Shown: positions 35,734 through 45,413 of the stretch, piece by piece
Numbering within the stretch: position 1 is the stretch's first letter
Layout of the letters: each line of letters starts with the position of its first letter
DNA from: an uncultured Sphingobacteriales bacterium
Lineage (GTDB): Bacteria; Bacteroidota; Bacteroidia; Chitinophagales; Chitinophagaceae
DNA length: 64,000 bases
Direction: 5' to 3'
Assembly: GCA_937991535.1 (NCBI GenBank)
Contig: CALKHN010000028.1
Location: 62,001-126,000 of the forward strand
Notes under the pieces: model-generated
Databases searched by the model: none
What the model was told of the DNA's origin: nothing
What the model saw: the letters and a program-made list of their open reading frames with translations, nothing else
Made by a program: the position numbers and the translations under genes

Positions 35734-36921
35734 TTATAGCTGCGCAACCCGGCCTTTCTCATATACTTTTCGGGAATTGAACCAATAAATAAAAAGTGCA
35801 ATAAAACTCAGCCCTCCTGTAATCAGGAACATATTTGCAAATCCAAAAACGCCGGCTAACCAGGCGCCTGCCAGCATCCCTGTTCCGATACCCAGGTCGA
35901 AGCCGGTTAAATAGGTAGAATTGGCGGTACCACGTTTGGAAGCCGGCGCCATATTGATATAGATGGTTTGCAAGGCCGGGAACAGCGTTCCGTACCCCAT
36001 ACCGATCAAAAAAGCAGCGATACAATACACATAAATATCATGTACCAGCGCGAAGCCAGCATATCCCCCGCTGATCAGGAGCATAGCTACTGCCATTACC
36101 TGGTGAAGATACCCGCGGTCAACCAGCTTACCGGAAGTAACCCTGGAGAATACAATCCCTCCCGCTAAAAAAAGAAAGAAGATGCCCGAATTTTGGATGC
36201 CTATTCCCTTCCCGTATAAAACAGCAAAAGCCACCAGCGTGCCCCAGCCAAAAGAAAGCAGCAATTGATTCAGGAAAATGGGGATTGCGTTCACCAGGAT
36301 AAACCGGTCGAGCGAAATTGGCGGAATCTTGTCCAGCTTTCTCCTATGTGGCACTTTGATGAAAAGAGAGGCTATTATGGAGAGGAACCCCATGAACAGG
36401 GCGGATGAGATCAATGCACTAAAGTCATATGCATCATAAATCTTCACGGCAATATAGGGAGCTATTGCCATAGCAATATTGATGTTAACCCCAAAATAGC
36501 CCACCCCTTCGGCACGGCGCGATGGGGGAATGATGTCAATGGCCACCGTATTTGCAGAAACCGTAGACAATCCCCAGAACAGTCCATGAACGAACCGCAG
36601 GACAATGAAAAACAAAACTGAAACAGCAAAATAATAGCCGAAAAATGTCAGCACAAACAGGCTTATCCCCAATACAAGGAGGGGTTTTCTCGCATATACA
36701 TCCACCAGGTACCCGCTGAATGGACGGATAATTAAAAGGGCTGCTGCATAGGATGAAAGTACCACCCCGATCTTAGATGGAGACACGCCCAGCTCTTCCG
36801 ACAAAAAAAGCGGAATGGTTGGCATTAACAGGTTAAAGGAACAGGCCACCAAAAAATAAGTGAGGCAGGCAACAATAAAACTTCTATTCCAAAGTCTTTC
36901 TTTTTCCTTGATGTTCATCAT
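35734..36921 (-). CDS. Major facilitator superfamily transporter
   Basis: I choose the ATG pair at 36918-36921 (MMNIKEKERLWNR); the open frame continues 28 codons upstream without support. The product of about 395 residues has 12 membrane helices. The MFS loop between helices 2 and 3 reads GYLVDVYARKPLLVLG and helix 4-5 sequence has RRAEGVGYFG. It is likely a drug or metabolite efflux carrier; the substrate cannot be read from sequence. It stands alone, convergent with hisS. Confidence 0.9.
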   Translation of the reverse strand: MMNIKEKERLWNRSFIVACLTYFLVACSFNLLMPTIPLFLSEELGVSPSKIGVVLSSYAAALLIIRPFSGYLVDVYARKPLLVLGISLFVLTFFGYYFAVSVLFFIVLRFVHGLFWGLSTVSANTVAIDIIPPSRRAEGVGYFGVNINIAMAIAPYIAVKIYDAYDFSALISSALFMGFLSIIASLFIKVPHRRKLDKIPPISLDRFILVNAIPIFLNQLLLSFGWGTLVAFAVLYGKGIGIQNSGIFFLFLAGGIVFSRVTSGKLVDRGYLHQVMAVAMLLISGGYAGFALVHDIYVYCIAAFLIGMGYGTLFPALQTIYINMAPASKRGTANSTYLTGFDLGIGTGMLAGAWLAGVFGFANMFLITGGLSFIALFIYWFNSRKVYEKGRVAQL

Positions 36922-37205
36922 GAATGAATAGGCGAATATAACAAAGTTCAGGCAGTCATATTTCTTATGCTTTTGCTGCGCATTGCGGAGCATAACGCGC
37001 TTCAATTGATTTAACCTGCTTTTAAGACACCCGTAACTTTCGATTCATATCTGGCACTGACTTTTGCATTACTACCTGCAAGCTTCACCTGATAAGTGCA
37101 ACTTAGCCATATGCCCGCTAATGGTTACTGTAGCACAACAATACATGAATGCCATATGATATCATGATTGCTTCCATACAACGAAGTAAACTAAAACAAA
37201 TACAT

Positions 37206-37616
37206 ATGGAACCACGTACATTTTTTTCAGCTATCCGCAAATCATTATTCGCTATTGCTATTGCAATAATCGCTGTTCCCGTCTCAGCTCATTCCTTCCC
37301 GAATGCTGACCCGCTCGAAAAATCGGCTGATATTAAATACCTGGGCGCCGAAAATCAGGCTTTGGTATTTAATGTAACGTACAACAATGCCGACGCCTCC
37401 AGGTTTTTTGTAACCATCAGGGATGAAAATGGGGGAACTATTTTTCAAAATGCTTTCACGGATAGTAAATTCAACAAAAATTTTATTCTCCGGGGAACGG
37501 ATGTCAGAAAAGTATTTTTTATCATTAGCGACAAAAAAAACAGGTATACAGAATCTTTCGAGATCAGTACCGAAACACGTGTTATAGAAAATGTGGTAGT
37601 TAAAAAGATCAGCTAA
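37206..37616 (+). CDS. Exported protein of unknown function
   Basis: The start at 37206 (MEPRTFFSAIRKSL) gives 136 residues with a signal peptide cut near VPVSAHS. The mature part looks like a single beta-sandwich (FNVTYNNADASRFFVTIRDE, IFQNAFTDSKFNKNFILRG) of a kind common in Chitinophagaceae. I do not recognise a named family. A terminator follows, so it is a single-gene unit. It is divergent from the MFS gene, with 284 bases between the two starts. Confidence 0.8.
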   Translation: MEPRTFFSAIRKSLFAIAIAIIAVPVSAHSFPNADPLEKSADIKYLGAENQALVFNVTYNNADASRFFVTIRDENGGTIFQNAFTDSKFNKNFILRGTDVRKVFFIISDKKNRYTESFEISTETRVIENVVVKKIS

Positions 37617-37644
37617 TGCCCCGTTAAAGCTACCGGATAAGAAC

Positions 37645-37676
37645 AGGGGCAGATTTGTTCTGCCCCTAATTCTTTT
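37645..37676 (+). terminator. Rho-independent terminator after the exported protein
   Basis: AGGGGCAGA (37645-37653) and TCTGCCCCT (37659-37667) form a perfect 9-bp stem with a 5-base loop, followed by AATTCTTTTC. On the minus strand the T-run is weaker, so it mainly serves the plus-strand gene. Confidence 0.8.
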
Positions 37677-37740
37677 CAATGTTTAATTTTCATTATAATC
37701 AGTTCGTACTATAATAAAACCGAACGCGAAACTTATTAGT

Positions 37741-38211
37741 TTACTTCAGCTTTTCGAGTGCTTCCTTCAGTGCAGCAAAATTTACCTGAGTGCCGGGGCT
37801 GGCTGTTTCCTCTGCATACACAACGGTACCGCTCCCGTCTACCACTGTTACACCTCTTTTGGCAACTCCTTTCAAACCAAGCGTAAAATCTTCGAGGTAC
37901 ATATCATAGTCGCGGATCATTTTTTTATTGAAATCAGAGAGTATGTCGAAATTGATATTATTCTGCGATTTAAACACTCCTAAAGTAAAAGGCATGTCAA
38001 CAGATACGCCTACTACTGTTGCGCCTATATTGTTATAATAACTCAATTCATCGCGGTTACTGCACATCTGCGCAGTACAAACCCCGGTGAAAGCAGCAGG
38101 GAAAAAATTTATTACTAACGTTTTACCTGCAAAATCTTTTAGGGATACTTCCTTCTTTTCGGTATTGATCAATGTAAAATCCGGTGCTTTTGATCCGATT
38201 GTTAATGCCAT
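37741..38211 (-). CDS. Peroxiredoxin (AhpC/TSA, Bcp/AhpE type)
   Basis: The 156-residue thioredoxin-fold protein has peroxidatic Cys45 in FTGVCTAQMC with Thr42 in the T-x-x-C position. Cys50 is a likely resolving cysteine, as in the Bcp type. It reduces hydroperoxides using a thiol donor. The length and the KDFAGKTLVINFFPAAFTG core are typical. It stands alone; 558 bases of non-coding DNA separate it from the DUF5916 gene upstream. Confidence 0.93.
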   Translation of the reverse strand: MALTIGSKAPDFTLINTEKKEVSLKDFAGKTLVINFFPAAFTGVCTAQMCSNRDELSYYNNIGATVVGVSVDMPFTLGVFKSQNNINFDILSDFNKKMIRDYDMYLEDFTLGLKGVAKRGVTVVDGSGTVVYAEETASPGTQVNFAALKEALEKLK

Positions 38212-38319
38212 AGTATTAATTTTTAGAGAACCGAAGCTACTGAAAATTCCGTTCAGACATTATGGTTAAGCTTAAGCGCAATATGCCATGTCATTTTGTG
38301 AAGGGCTAAAGGGTAATGG

Positions 38320-38517
38320 TCAATACGGTTTGAATGCGCTTTTATGCCCGCCCCTGATCATATTTATTAATGCCTCTGGTTGTATTACAGTTACGCTGTC
38401 ACCAAACGAAAGGACTATATCTTTCGGCTTAACGCCATTCGAACTAATTATTTTGCGCCTGGGTCTGCATAAAAAGCCATTGTGAGCAGCTATGCGACCC
38501 TGGCGCCAGGTACTCAC
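38320..38517 (-). pseudogene. Possible fragment of a WYL-domain regulator
   Basis: A frame with a GTG start encodes about 65 residues, ending in SNGVKPKDIVLSFGDSVTVI then QPEALINMIR. This resembles the end of WYL-domain regulators (a SFG-x-x-x-x-V-x-x-P-x-x-L pattern). No HTH or WYL body is found upstream in any frame. It is most likely a relic in the 558-base gap 38212-38769, or chance. Evidence is weak. Confidence 0.25.
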
Positions 38518-38683
38518 ACTAAGAAATAGTTACTCATTTTTGTTCGTAAAAAATGCCACAAACACGCAGATTTAGTTTGAGCAAAGAGACGTTGGCTTTG
38601 TTGTTAGACGCTTGTGTGCCGGGGTCTCACTCCACACACAATAGCAAGGCCGTGAAGATCCCGTCACTACCCATAAGGGAGTT

Positions 38684-38763
38684 GCTGATCGCTCAAAAGC
38701 TGATAGCTCAAAGCTGATAGCTGACTGCTGATAGCTGACTGCTGATAGCTGACTGCTGATAGC
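38684..38763. repeat. Tandem array of a 14-bp unit (GCTGATAGCTGACT)
   Basis: Three exact 14-base units (38713-38754) plus a partial unit are preceded by degenerate ones (GCTGATCGCTCAAAA). The array ends about six bases past the DUF5916 stop on that gene's coding strand. The unit contains AGCT and GATAGCT-type self-complementary stretches. Confidence 0.85.
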
Positions 38764-38769
38764 CTATCG

Positions 38770-40956
38770 CTACAAATTCCACCAGTAATTAAATTTCAAT
38801 ACAAAGGCCCGGGTTTTAACTGCAAAAGGACCCGGATAATAATTGTCGGTGTATACCAGGAACAGGTCGGAGGCGGGCTTGTACCTCCACTGGAATCTTG
38901 CATTGACATTCAGGTTCTCCTGTTGTTCGTTGTACTGAACATACGTGGTGAAAAACAGGGTATTCGTAAACGTTATATCTATGCGTGGCCCCACCAGCAG
39001 GAAGTTTTGTTTTCCCCAGGGTTGCGGCAAACGCAACTGGTTATAGCTGGCGCTCATGGTAATATTTACATAGGGTTGAAAGCGGTAGCCCACATCGCCG
39101 CCGGCAGTAAACAAATGACCATTGGCATAATAACCGCCGTACCGCATGTTTGCGGTGTAAGTAAACAGGTGCTGGGGTGCAGAAACATAATCAAAGCCAA
39201 CGGTATTCCAGTTGTGTTTTGAGCCCGCAGCCAGTGAATCTTTTCCCAGGTTGGTTGGGTCGAATGGATTCAGCAACTGCACGTAATCATTTTGGGCAAC
39301 TATATTCAATGTACTTTTGGAACGGAAAGTAAAGAGGTAGGACAAAATATTAGAATAATCTGTTTTGCCGAAAGTATTATTGAAATAGAGATTGCTGTTG
39401 AACTGGGGCCCGTGCGTTAAAACATTCCCGCCCTTCGGGAAAAAATAATAGGTAACAGAGGGGTTCAGCTTGAAATAGCCGCGGCGTGGCACATAGCCTA
39501 CTTCTGCTGTATAATCCCTGCCTACATGCTGGAACTGGCCCAGGAGGAGCCAGTGGCGACTGCTGTGCTGAAGGTGTGCAGCCTGTATCCAGTCGTCTTT
39601 TCCCGTTCCCGGCTGGAATGATTTCAGCACCATTGCCTTTCCTGTCCAAACATTGTCCGAGGAAGCAAGGTTGTATTCTATACCAAGGTTCCTGTTGTAT
39701 GTTGAATATCCCGGCTTATCGGCGCTGGTATCAACAGTACTGTTGGGATGGTAATTAATAGCGGCCTTATCAATATATAGCACCCCTATGTTGGAGCGCT
39801 TAAAAACTTTTCGCTGCAGCGACACCACGGCAAAATTTTGCAAAGGCAGCCCCGTCTCTTCCACTTTTGCGGTTTGCATATCCATTACACCGATGCGCGT
39901 ATTTTTATCCAGCTTTCCGCTCAGCCTTGCACCAAAATTGATGGGTACCCCCAGCCCTATCCTCCTTGAAAAAAAAGGCCGGATGTCGGCATACCCGAAA
40001 TTGGCGAACAAGTCGCCGTTCTCTAAGAAAAACTGCCGGCGTTCGGGAAAGAAAAGTTCAAACCTGCTCAGGTTGGTAACCTGCTTGTCTACCTCCACCT
40101 GTGAAAAATCGGGACGATAGGTAAGATCGAGATTCAGTGAGGGCCCCAGCGAAACCTTTACATCACCACCCATATTTTTATCCCACACTACTTTGTTGCC
40201 GGTAACATAATTTTTAGACAGGCCGCCAAGCACATAAGGAATAACAGAAATATTAGAGCGCGGGGCAGGCGGTGGCTCATCCCAAACCAGCGTGCCGGTA
40301 TAAGCCAGCGCCGCCGTAGGGAACTGTCGTGGCACCGGTGTCCAGCTCGACTTTTCTGTAGTCTTCAGGTCATTGCGACTGAAGTTGATCCCCCATTGCC
40401 TGGCATCTTTTTTATACCGGATCGTTTTAAATGGGATGGCGGCCTCAAGAACCCATTTATCTGCATCATTTTTTACTGCCGAAACCCATTTATTATCCCA
40501 GTTGAGATCCACTTTTGAGCCTTCATACATGGTACCGTCCCACTGTGCGCCATAAGCATTCGCTCCAAAAGCAAACCCCGTTGTCTGGTCTTCAAACGGG
40601 TCAATAAATACCAGGAAATTATCGTTTTTCGAAAAAGAGAAATCGCGCCGTAAAGATTCTACCATCAGCCTTGTATCGGCCGGGTTATAACAAACAGCAA
40701 GCAAATACACATTATCCTCATCGTAGGTCATGCTAACGTCGGTGCGTACGCCGGCGGAACTGGTATCCATGGGCAACACCATATAAAAATCAGTGGCAAC
40801 CTGCGCCTCTTTCCACGCCCGTTCACCGCCTATGCCATCAATCTTCACCGGGGATATCGCTTTTCGGATATGGTATTGAAAAGATGCATTCTTTTTTTGA
40901 GCACTTGAATAAGAACAAGTCAACAGGAAAATACAGCAGGTAAAAAAACGGTTCAA
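38770..40956 (-). CDS. DUF5916 outer-membrane protein with CBM9-like domain
   Basis: The 728-residue protein has a signal peptide (FTCCIFLLTCSYSSAQ). An N-terminal family 9 carbohydrate-binding-like domain covers about 35-220 (KIDGIGGERAWKEAQ, NDNFLVFIDPFEDQTTG). The DUF5916 region follows, with FSQVEVDKQVTNLSRFELFF and PERRQFFLENGDLFANFG. The C-terminal half is strand-rich and ends in FNYWWNL, consistent with an outer-membrane barrel. Function is unknown. It stands alone between two non-coding stretches. Confidence 0.9.
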   Translation of the reverse strand: MNRFFTCCIFLLTCSYSSAQKKNASFQYHIRKAISPVKIDGIGGERAWKEAQVATDFYMVLPMDTSSAGVRTDVSMTYDEDNVYLLAVCYNPADTRLMVESLRRDFSFSKNDNFLVFIDPFEDQTTGFAFGANAYGAQWDGTMYEGSKVDLNWDNKWVSAVKNDADKWVLEAAIPFKTIRYKKDARQWGINFSRNDLKTTEKSSWTPVPRQFPTAALAYTGTLVWDEPPPAPRSNISVIPYVLGGLSKNYVTGNKVVWDKNMGGDVKVSLGPSLNLDLTYRPDFSQVEVDKQVTNLSRFELFFPERRQFFLENGDLFANFGYADIRPFFSRRIGLGVPINFGARLSGKLDKNTRIGVMDMQTAKVEETGLPLQNFAVVSLQRKVFKRSNIGVLYIDKAAINYHPNSTVDTSADKPGYSTYNRNLGIEYNLASSDNVWTGKAMVLKSFQPGTGKDDWIQAAHLQHSSRHWLLLGQFQHVGRDYTAEVGYVPRRGYFKLNPSVTYYFFPKGGNVLTHGPQFNSNLYFNNTFGKTDYSNILSYLFTFRSKSTLNIVAQNDYVQLLNPFDPTNLGKDSLAAGSKHNWNTVGFDYVSAPQHLFTYTANMRYGGYYANGHLFTAGGDVGYRFQPYVNITMSASYNQLRLPQPWGKQNFLLVGPRIDITFTNTLFFTTYVQYNEQQENLNVNARFQWRYKPASDLFLVYTDNYYPGPFAVKTRAFVLKFNYWWNL

Positions 40957-41013
40957 TGGAATTATTTTTTGATCTTGAAGAGGCGGAAAGATAAAGATTT
41001 TTTGAATGTTGTT

Positions 41014-42585
41014 TTACAACTTTATCTCCTCTTCATTGCTGTCAAAAAAGTGAAACTCCGTGAGGTAGTAATTGTTGTTGGTAGTTAATTTGATCTTCTG
41101 CTTATACTTCCAGCTCCACTTGCGGCGGATGGAAAAAAGCCACCCTTTGGTAAGATATGCATATATGATGGGATGCACAACAATGGTAAGTCCCGTATGT
41201 TTTTGCATTACTAAGTAGCTCAGGTTCTTTTCGATTTCATCTTCCAGCACCAATGTGGATGAAATTTTTCCGGTGCCGTTGCAGGTAGGGCAAACCTCCT
41301 GCGTATTGATATTCATTTCCGGCTTCATGCGCTGCCGGGTGATCTGCATTAAACCAAACTTTGAAATGGGAAGCACCGCATGCTTTGCCCGGTCGGCACG
41401 CATACAATCTTCCATAGCCTCAATAAGTTTTCGCTTATTGTCGGGCAATTTCATATCAATAAAATCCACCACAATGATGCCGCCTATATCGCGTAGCCGC
41501 AACTGGCGGGCAATTTCCGCAGCCGCTTCAAGGTTGGTTTCCAGCGCATTCATTTCCTGGTTATTGCTCACACTTTTATAGCCACTGTTTACATCAATTA
41601 CATGTAAAGCTTCCGTATGCTCAATAATGAGGTAGGCGCCGCTGGGCAGGTTTACCGTTTTACCAAAGGATGCTTTTACCTGTTTGGTAATGCCATACTG
41701 ATCAAAAATAGGGGAGCCGTTGTGATAGAAAGAAACTATCTCCTTTTTCTCGGGGGCGATTTTTTGAATATAGTTGCGCGTGTCGTTGTAAATATTTTTA
41801 TCATTCACCACTATGCGGTTAAAATCTTCATTCAGAAGGTCTCTCAGCATGCTGGTGGTTTTGGTTTGTTCGCTCAAAATTTTGCAGGGAGCTGTTGCGC
41901 CTTTGAGATTATGCTGAAGGCTTTTCCAGCTCTCCACGAGCATAATCAGATCTTCATGGAGTTCTGCTGTGTTTTTTCCCTCTGCCGCGGTTCTTACAAT
42001 TACTCCAAAATTTTTGGGCTTGATGGATTCAACAATTTTATGGAGGCGTTTTCTTTCTTCAGAAGAATGTATTTTACGGGAAACCGCAATAATATCGTTA
42101 AAAGGAGTAACTACCACAAATCGCCCGGGCAATGAAATTTCACAACTCAGGCGCGGACCTTTAGCTGCGATGGGTTCCTTTAATATTTGAACCAGGATAT
42201 TGGGCTTTTGTCCCAGTACCTCATTTATTTTTCCCGTTTTAACAATTTCGGACTCCGTTTGAAACTGAGAGAAGTCAAATTCGGTCTTAGGATTCTCATT
42301 CATTGCCTGCTGGGTAAACTTGAGCAAAGAACGGGCATATGGACTAAGGTCTGTATAATGCAGAAAAGCGTCTTTTTCAAATCCAACATCTACAAAAGCA
42401 GCATTGAGCCCCGGAATAAGTTTTTTTACTTTTCCGAGGTACAAATCTCCGACAGCAAAACTGGCATCCGCTTTTTCGTGATGCAGTTCAACCAGTTTTT
42501 TGTCTTCCAGTAAGGCAATTTCCACGCCTAATGGAGCTGCATTAATAATTAATTCTTTGTTCAAGCAAAAAAGCCTTTTAATCAA
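41014..42585 (-). CDS. rng: Ribonuclease E/G family protein
   Basis: The 523-residue protein has an S1-like RNA-binding domain near the N-terminus (GDLYLGKVKKLIPGLNAAFV, about residues 46-70). The RNase E/G core carries the metal-binding aspartates in HVIDVNSGYKS and IIVVDFIDMKLP, and a zinc-link-like CPTCNGTG follows. The length matches RNase G (about 490-520) rather than RNase E. It cleaves single-stranded AU-rich RNA in rRNA maturation and mRNA decay. It lies downstream of a bS22-like gene, TPR gene and HU gene on the same strand. Confidence 0.94.
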   Translation of the reverse strand: MIKRLFCLNKELIINAAPLGVEIALLEDKKLVELHHEKADASFAVGDLYLGKVKKLIPGLNAAFVDVGFEKDAFLHYTDLSPYARSLLKFTQQAMNENPKTEFDFSQFQTESEIVKTGKINEVLGQKPNILVQILKEPIAAKGPRLSCEISLPGRFVVVTPFNDIIAVSRKIHSSEERKRLHKIVESIKPKNFGVIVRTAAEGKNTAELHEDLIMLVESWKSLQHNLKGATAPCKILSEQTKTTSMLRDLLNEDFNRIVVNDKNIYNDTRNYIQKIAPEKKEIVSFYHNGSPIFDQYGITKQVKASFGKTVNLPSGAYLIIEHTEALHVIDVNSGYKSVSNNQEMNALETNLEAAAEIARQLRLRDIGGIIVVDFIDMKLPDNKRKLIEAMEDCMRADRAKHAVLPISKFGLMQITRQRMKPEMNINTQEVCPTCNGTGKISSTLVLEDEIEKNLSYLVMQKHTGLTIVVHPIIYAYLTKGWLFSIRRKWSWKYKQKIKLTTNNNYYLTEFHFFDSNEEEIKL

Positions 42586-42733
42586 CCATCAAACAAACGG
42601 GAGGAAACCATTAGAAAGGTTGTTTGCATATGCAATGTACATTTATACGCAACCGCGGATACAAGCAGCCTTCAGCTTCACATTATAATACATCGTTCAG
42701 TGCAGGTTATCCGGCATTGAAATACAGCAGTAG

Positions 42734-42829
42734 TTATTTGTTCTTCTTCTTATGACGATTCTTTCTAAGGCGCTTTTTACGCTTATGAGTAGCAATTTTA
42801 TGACGTTTTCTTTTTTTACCACAAGGCAT
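42734..42829 (-). CDS. AURKAIP1/COX24-domain small ribosomal-type protein
   Basis: The 31-residue protein begins MPCGKKRKRHKIATHKRKKR and continues LRKNRHKKKNK. It is almost entirely basic and matches the AURKAIP1/COX24 domain, whose mycobacterial member is ribosomal protein bS22. It probably binds 16S rRNA in the small subunit. It lies between the TPR gene and rng, near HU, all on the minus strand. It is easily missed because of its size. Confidence 0.85.
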   Translation of the reverse strand: MPCGKKRKRHKIATHKRKKRLRKNRHKKKNK

Positions 42830-42865
42830 AAACCAAATAGTTTTTGTTAGTTAATTTTTATTAAT

Positions 42866-43732
42866 TCAATGCTTTAATACTTCAATTCTTTCATCAATTT
42901 CTTTAAGCGCCTCAGGGTTTCGTACAAATTTTTTACCTGCTTCATACCACTGGGCAGCTTTGGCATTTTCACCATGACGTTCATAGGCCTCCGCAAGTAA
43001 AAAGATAGCTTCTGTATTATCTGGTTCAGTCTGTACTACCAGACTCAGTCTTTCAATAGCCTTATCAAACTGCCCGGTCATCATTCCACCATATCCCAGC
43101 ATAAACTGGGCATACATATTCGAGGAATCCCTGCCCACCACCTCCAGCAATTTTTGAATACCTTCCATAGGGCTTGAAGCGCCGGTTGCACCAAAAATAT
43201 AACTGCTTCCCAATCCAACTTTGCTGGAATCGTTGTTCGGATTCAATATCAGCGCCTGTTTAAACAGGTCAGCCGCCTGGTTGGCCATCCATACCTGTAA
43301 AGCATGCTGGTCTACACCTTTAAGCTGTTTTAAATACAAATGGGCTGCAAAGGTGAGGCTTTTTTCAGAATTTTCCAATTTGGACTTTTCGCCGAGATAA
43401 TACAGAAAAGGTTCAAAAACGTGGGCAGAATCTTTCCAGAAAGTGGCCAGTTCATCGTATAATTTCATTTTTTGGCCGGCCACATCTCCTCTTGTGATAG
43501 AATTTTCTTTTGAAGTAAGCCAGGCCTGCCTCTCAGGCGACAGTCTTCCTTTAGCCGTTTCCAGGATAGAACGAGAATCCAATTGCTCGTCTGTATGTGC
43601 AGCCTGTTCAGTGGGGGATGTTGAGGCATTGGGTTTTGTGCGTCCAAAAAAATAAAGGCTCAGCAAAAGTATGAGCCCTGATGCCACAACCATCCATTGT
43701 TGCTTTTTCACTCGCTTATAATTTGGACGCAA
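42866..43732 (-). CDS. Membrane-anchored TPR protein
   Basis: The frame starts with TTG at 43732 (MRPNYKRVKK), two bases after the HU stop; an alternative ATG is at 43693 (MVVASGLIL). The product of about 288 residues has an N-terminal membrane helix (13-30). TPR-like repeats follow, including QALILNPNNDSSKVGLGSSY, YAQFMLGYGGMMTGQFDKAI and FLLAEAYERHGENAKAAQWY. It is likely an anchored periplasmic scaffold. It is cotranscribed with the HU gene given the tight spacing. Function is unknown. Confidence 0.85.
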   Translation of the reverse strand: MRPNYKRVKKQQWMVVASGLILLLSLYFFGRTKPNASTSPTEQAAHTDEQLDSRSILETAKGRLSPERQAWLTSKENSITRGDVAGQKMKLYDELATFWKDSAHVFEPFLYYLGEKSKLENSEKSLTFAAHLYLKQLKGVDQHALQVWMANQAADLFKQALILNPNNDSSKVGLGSSYIFGATGASSPMEGIQKLLEVVGRDSSNMYAQFMLGYGGMMTGQFDKAIERLSLVVQTEPDNTEAIFLLAEAYERHGENAKAAQWYEAGKKFVRNPEALKEIDERIEVLKH

Positions 43733-43734
43733 AG

Positions 43735-44067
43735 TTAAATGCTATCTTCCGTCTCATCATCAAAATTCTCTTCCACAGGTTTGGCCGATTGCAATTTCTT
43801 TACTTCATGCACGAATTCTTTTGCTGGTTTAAATGCAGGTATATAATGTTCAGGAATATGTACTGCTGTGTTTTTCTTTATGTTACGTCCTATTTTAGCA
43901 GCTCTTTTCTTGGTAATAAAACTTCCAAATCCGCGGATATAAATATTTTCTCCTTTAGAAAGATTTTCTTTAACCTCTTTAAACAAAGTTTCCAGTGTAA
44001 CTAAAACATCTACTTTTGGAATTCCGGTTTTTTCTGAGATATTGTTAATGAGATCGGCTTTTCGCAT
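43735..44067 (-). CDS. HU/IHF family DNA-binding protein
   Basis: The ATG at 44067 (MRKADLINNISEKTG) gives 110 residues. The core has the HU beta-arm pattern: GFGSFITKKRAAKIGRNIKK followed by IPEHYIPAFKPAKEFVHEVK. HU bends and compacts DNA as a dimer. It carries an acidic C-terminal tail (EENFDDETEDSI) beyond the usual 90 residues. The downstream TPR gene starts two bases after its stop. Confidence 0.95.
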   Translation of the reverse strand: MRKADLINNISEKTGIPKVDVLVTLETLFKEVKENLSKGENIYIRGFGSFITKKRAAKIGRNIKKNTAVHIPEHYIPAFKPAKEFVHEVKKLQSAKPVEENFDDETEDSI

Positions 44068-44301
44068 GGTATTGTATTTTATAAGTAAATGAGATTCAAT
44101 GATAAAATAACACAAATAATGTATTTTCTGCAAGTTATTGTTGTAAAAATTTTTTTATTCTCTCTCAAAACAAGTAAAAAACAGCCATTCGGGCTTCCTG
44201 TTTGTATTTGATTATTAATGAACGCACAGAATATCAGAAAATTGTGTATTATATAAACAAAAAATCGGGCAGTTTGTTGAATAACAGATAATTATCCTAT
44301 T

Positions 44302-45375
44302 ATGAAGTCATTTTTCACTAAAAAATTATTAGCATGGAATAGAAAAAACAATCTACGAACAATGCCATGGAAAGGCGAAAAAGATCCTTATAAAATCTGG
44401 TTAAGTGAAATTATCCTCCAGCAAACGCGGGTGGGGCAGGGATGGAACTATTACCTGAAATTCATAAATACTTTTCCTGCTGTGCAAGAATTGGCCCATG
44501 CTCCCGAAACAAAAGTTTTTAAGCTATGGGAAGGCCTGGGCTATTACTCACGCTGCAAAAACCTGATTGCCGCCGCCAAAATCATTGATAAAGAATACAA
44601 TGGCGAATTTCCGGCTTCTTATGAAAAAATACTGAACCTGCCGGGCGTAGGACCTTATACGGCTGCCGCTATCGCTTCTTTTGCATTTAATCTTCCCTTT
44701 GCTGTGGTTGATGGCAATGTACTGCGGGTGTTGGCCCGTATATCCGGCACAGAGGCTCCTGTTGATTCGGCGATGGGGAAAACACTGTTAAATAACCTGG
44801 CTTTTGAATTGCTCGACAAAAAACAACCCGGATTATACAACCAGGCAATAATGGATTTCGGAGCAATGGTTTGTAAACCCAAAGCCCCCGCATGCAGGCA
44901 ATGTACCATGCAAAAAAATTGCAGGGCTTATGAATTGGGAATGGTGGAAAGGCTACCGATAAAAGAAAAAAAGATTGCTAAAAAGAGGCGGTGGCTGTAC
45001 TATTTTATAATCACATACAAAACACGAATATATATACGGAAAAGAACTGCCAAAGACATCTGGCAAAATTTGCATGAATTTTTACTGGTAGAAAAAGAAG
45101 GTCCGCTCACTAAAAAGGATCTGCTGCTGCAAGTTCCCATAAAACAGTTACTCAAACAAAAAGGGGCATCGGTTACACAGATTTCCAAATTGTACACCCA
45201 TCAGCTTACCCATCAAACATTGTACGGACAATTTATTGAAATAACGGTAGATCATTCTCCCAATTTAGGAGCGGATTTTGTGGAAGTAACTTATCGTGAT
45301 CTGACCCGCTACCCTTTTCCAAAATTTATGATTACTTATTTGCAGGAAAAAAATGTAAATTTAAGGCAGCATTGA
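44302..45375 (+). CDS. mutY: A/G-specific adenine glycosylase
   Basis: The 357-residue DNA repair enzyme removes adenine opposite 8-oxoguanine. Catalytic Glu36 lies in LSEIILQQT, the helix-hairpin-helix is LPGVGPYTAAAIASFA with Asp137 in VVDGN, and the [4Fe-4S] cysteines are 191, 198, 201 and 207 with the C-x6-C-x2-C-x5-C spacing. The C-terminal NUDIX-like domain (about 225-350) recognises 8-oxoG. It heads a plus-strand run with ssb, gldE and gldD. Confidence 0.96.
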   Translation: MKSFFTKKLLAWNRKNNLRTMPWKGEKDPYKIWLSEIILQQTRVGQGWNYYLKFINTFPAVQELAHAPETKVFKLWEGLGYYSRCKNLIAAAKIIDKEYNGEFPASYEKILNLPGVGPYTAAAIASFAFNLPFAVVDGNVLRVLARISGTEAPVDSAMGKTLLNNLAFELLDKKQPGLYNQAIMDFGAMVCKPKAPACRQCTMQKNCRAYELGMVERLPIKEKKIAKKRRWLYYFIITYKTRIYIRKRTAKDIWQNLHEFLLVEKEGPLTKKDLLLQVPIKQLLKQKGASVTQISKLYTHQLTHQTLYGQFIEITVDHSPNLGADFVEVTYRDLTRYPFPKFMITYLQEKNVNLRQH

Positions 45376-45413
45376 TGAATGAAGTTCATTTGAATGAATC
45401 TAAAATAAGTTTT

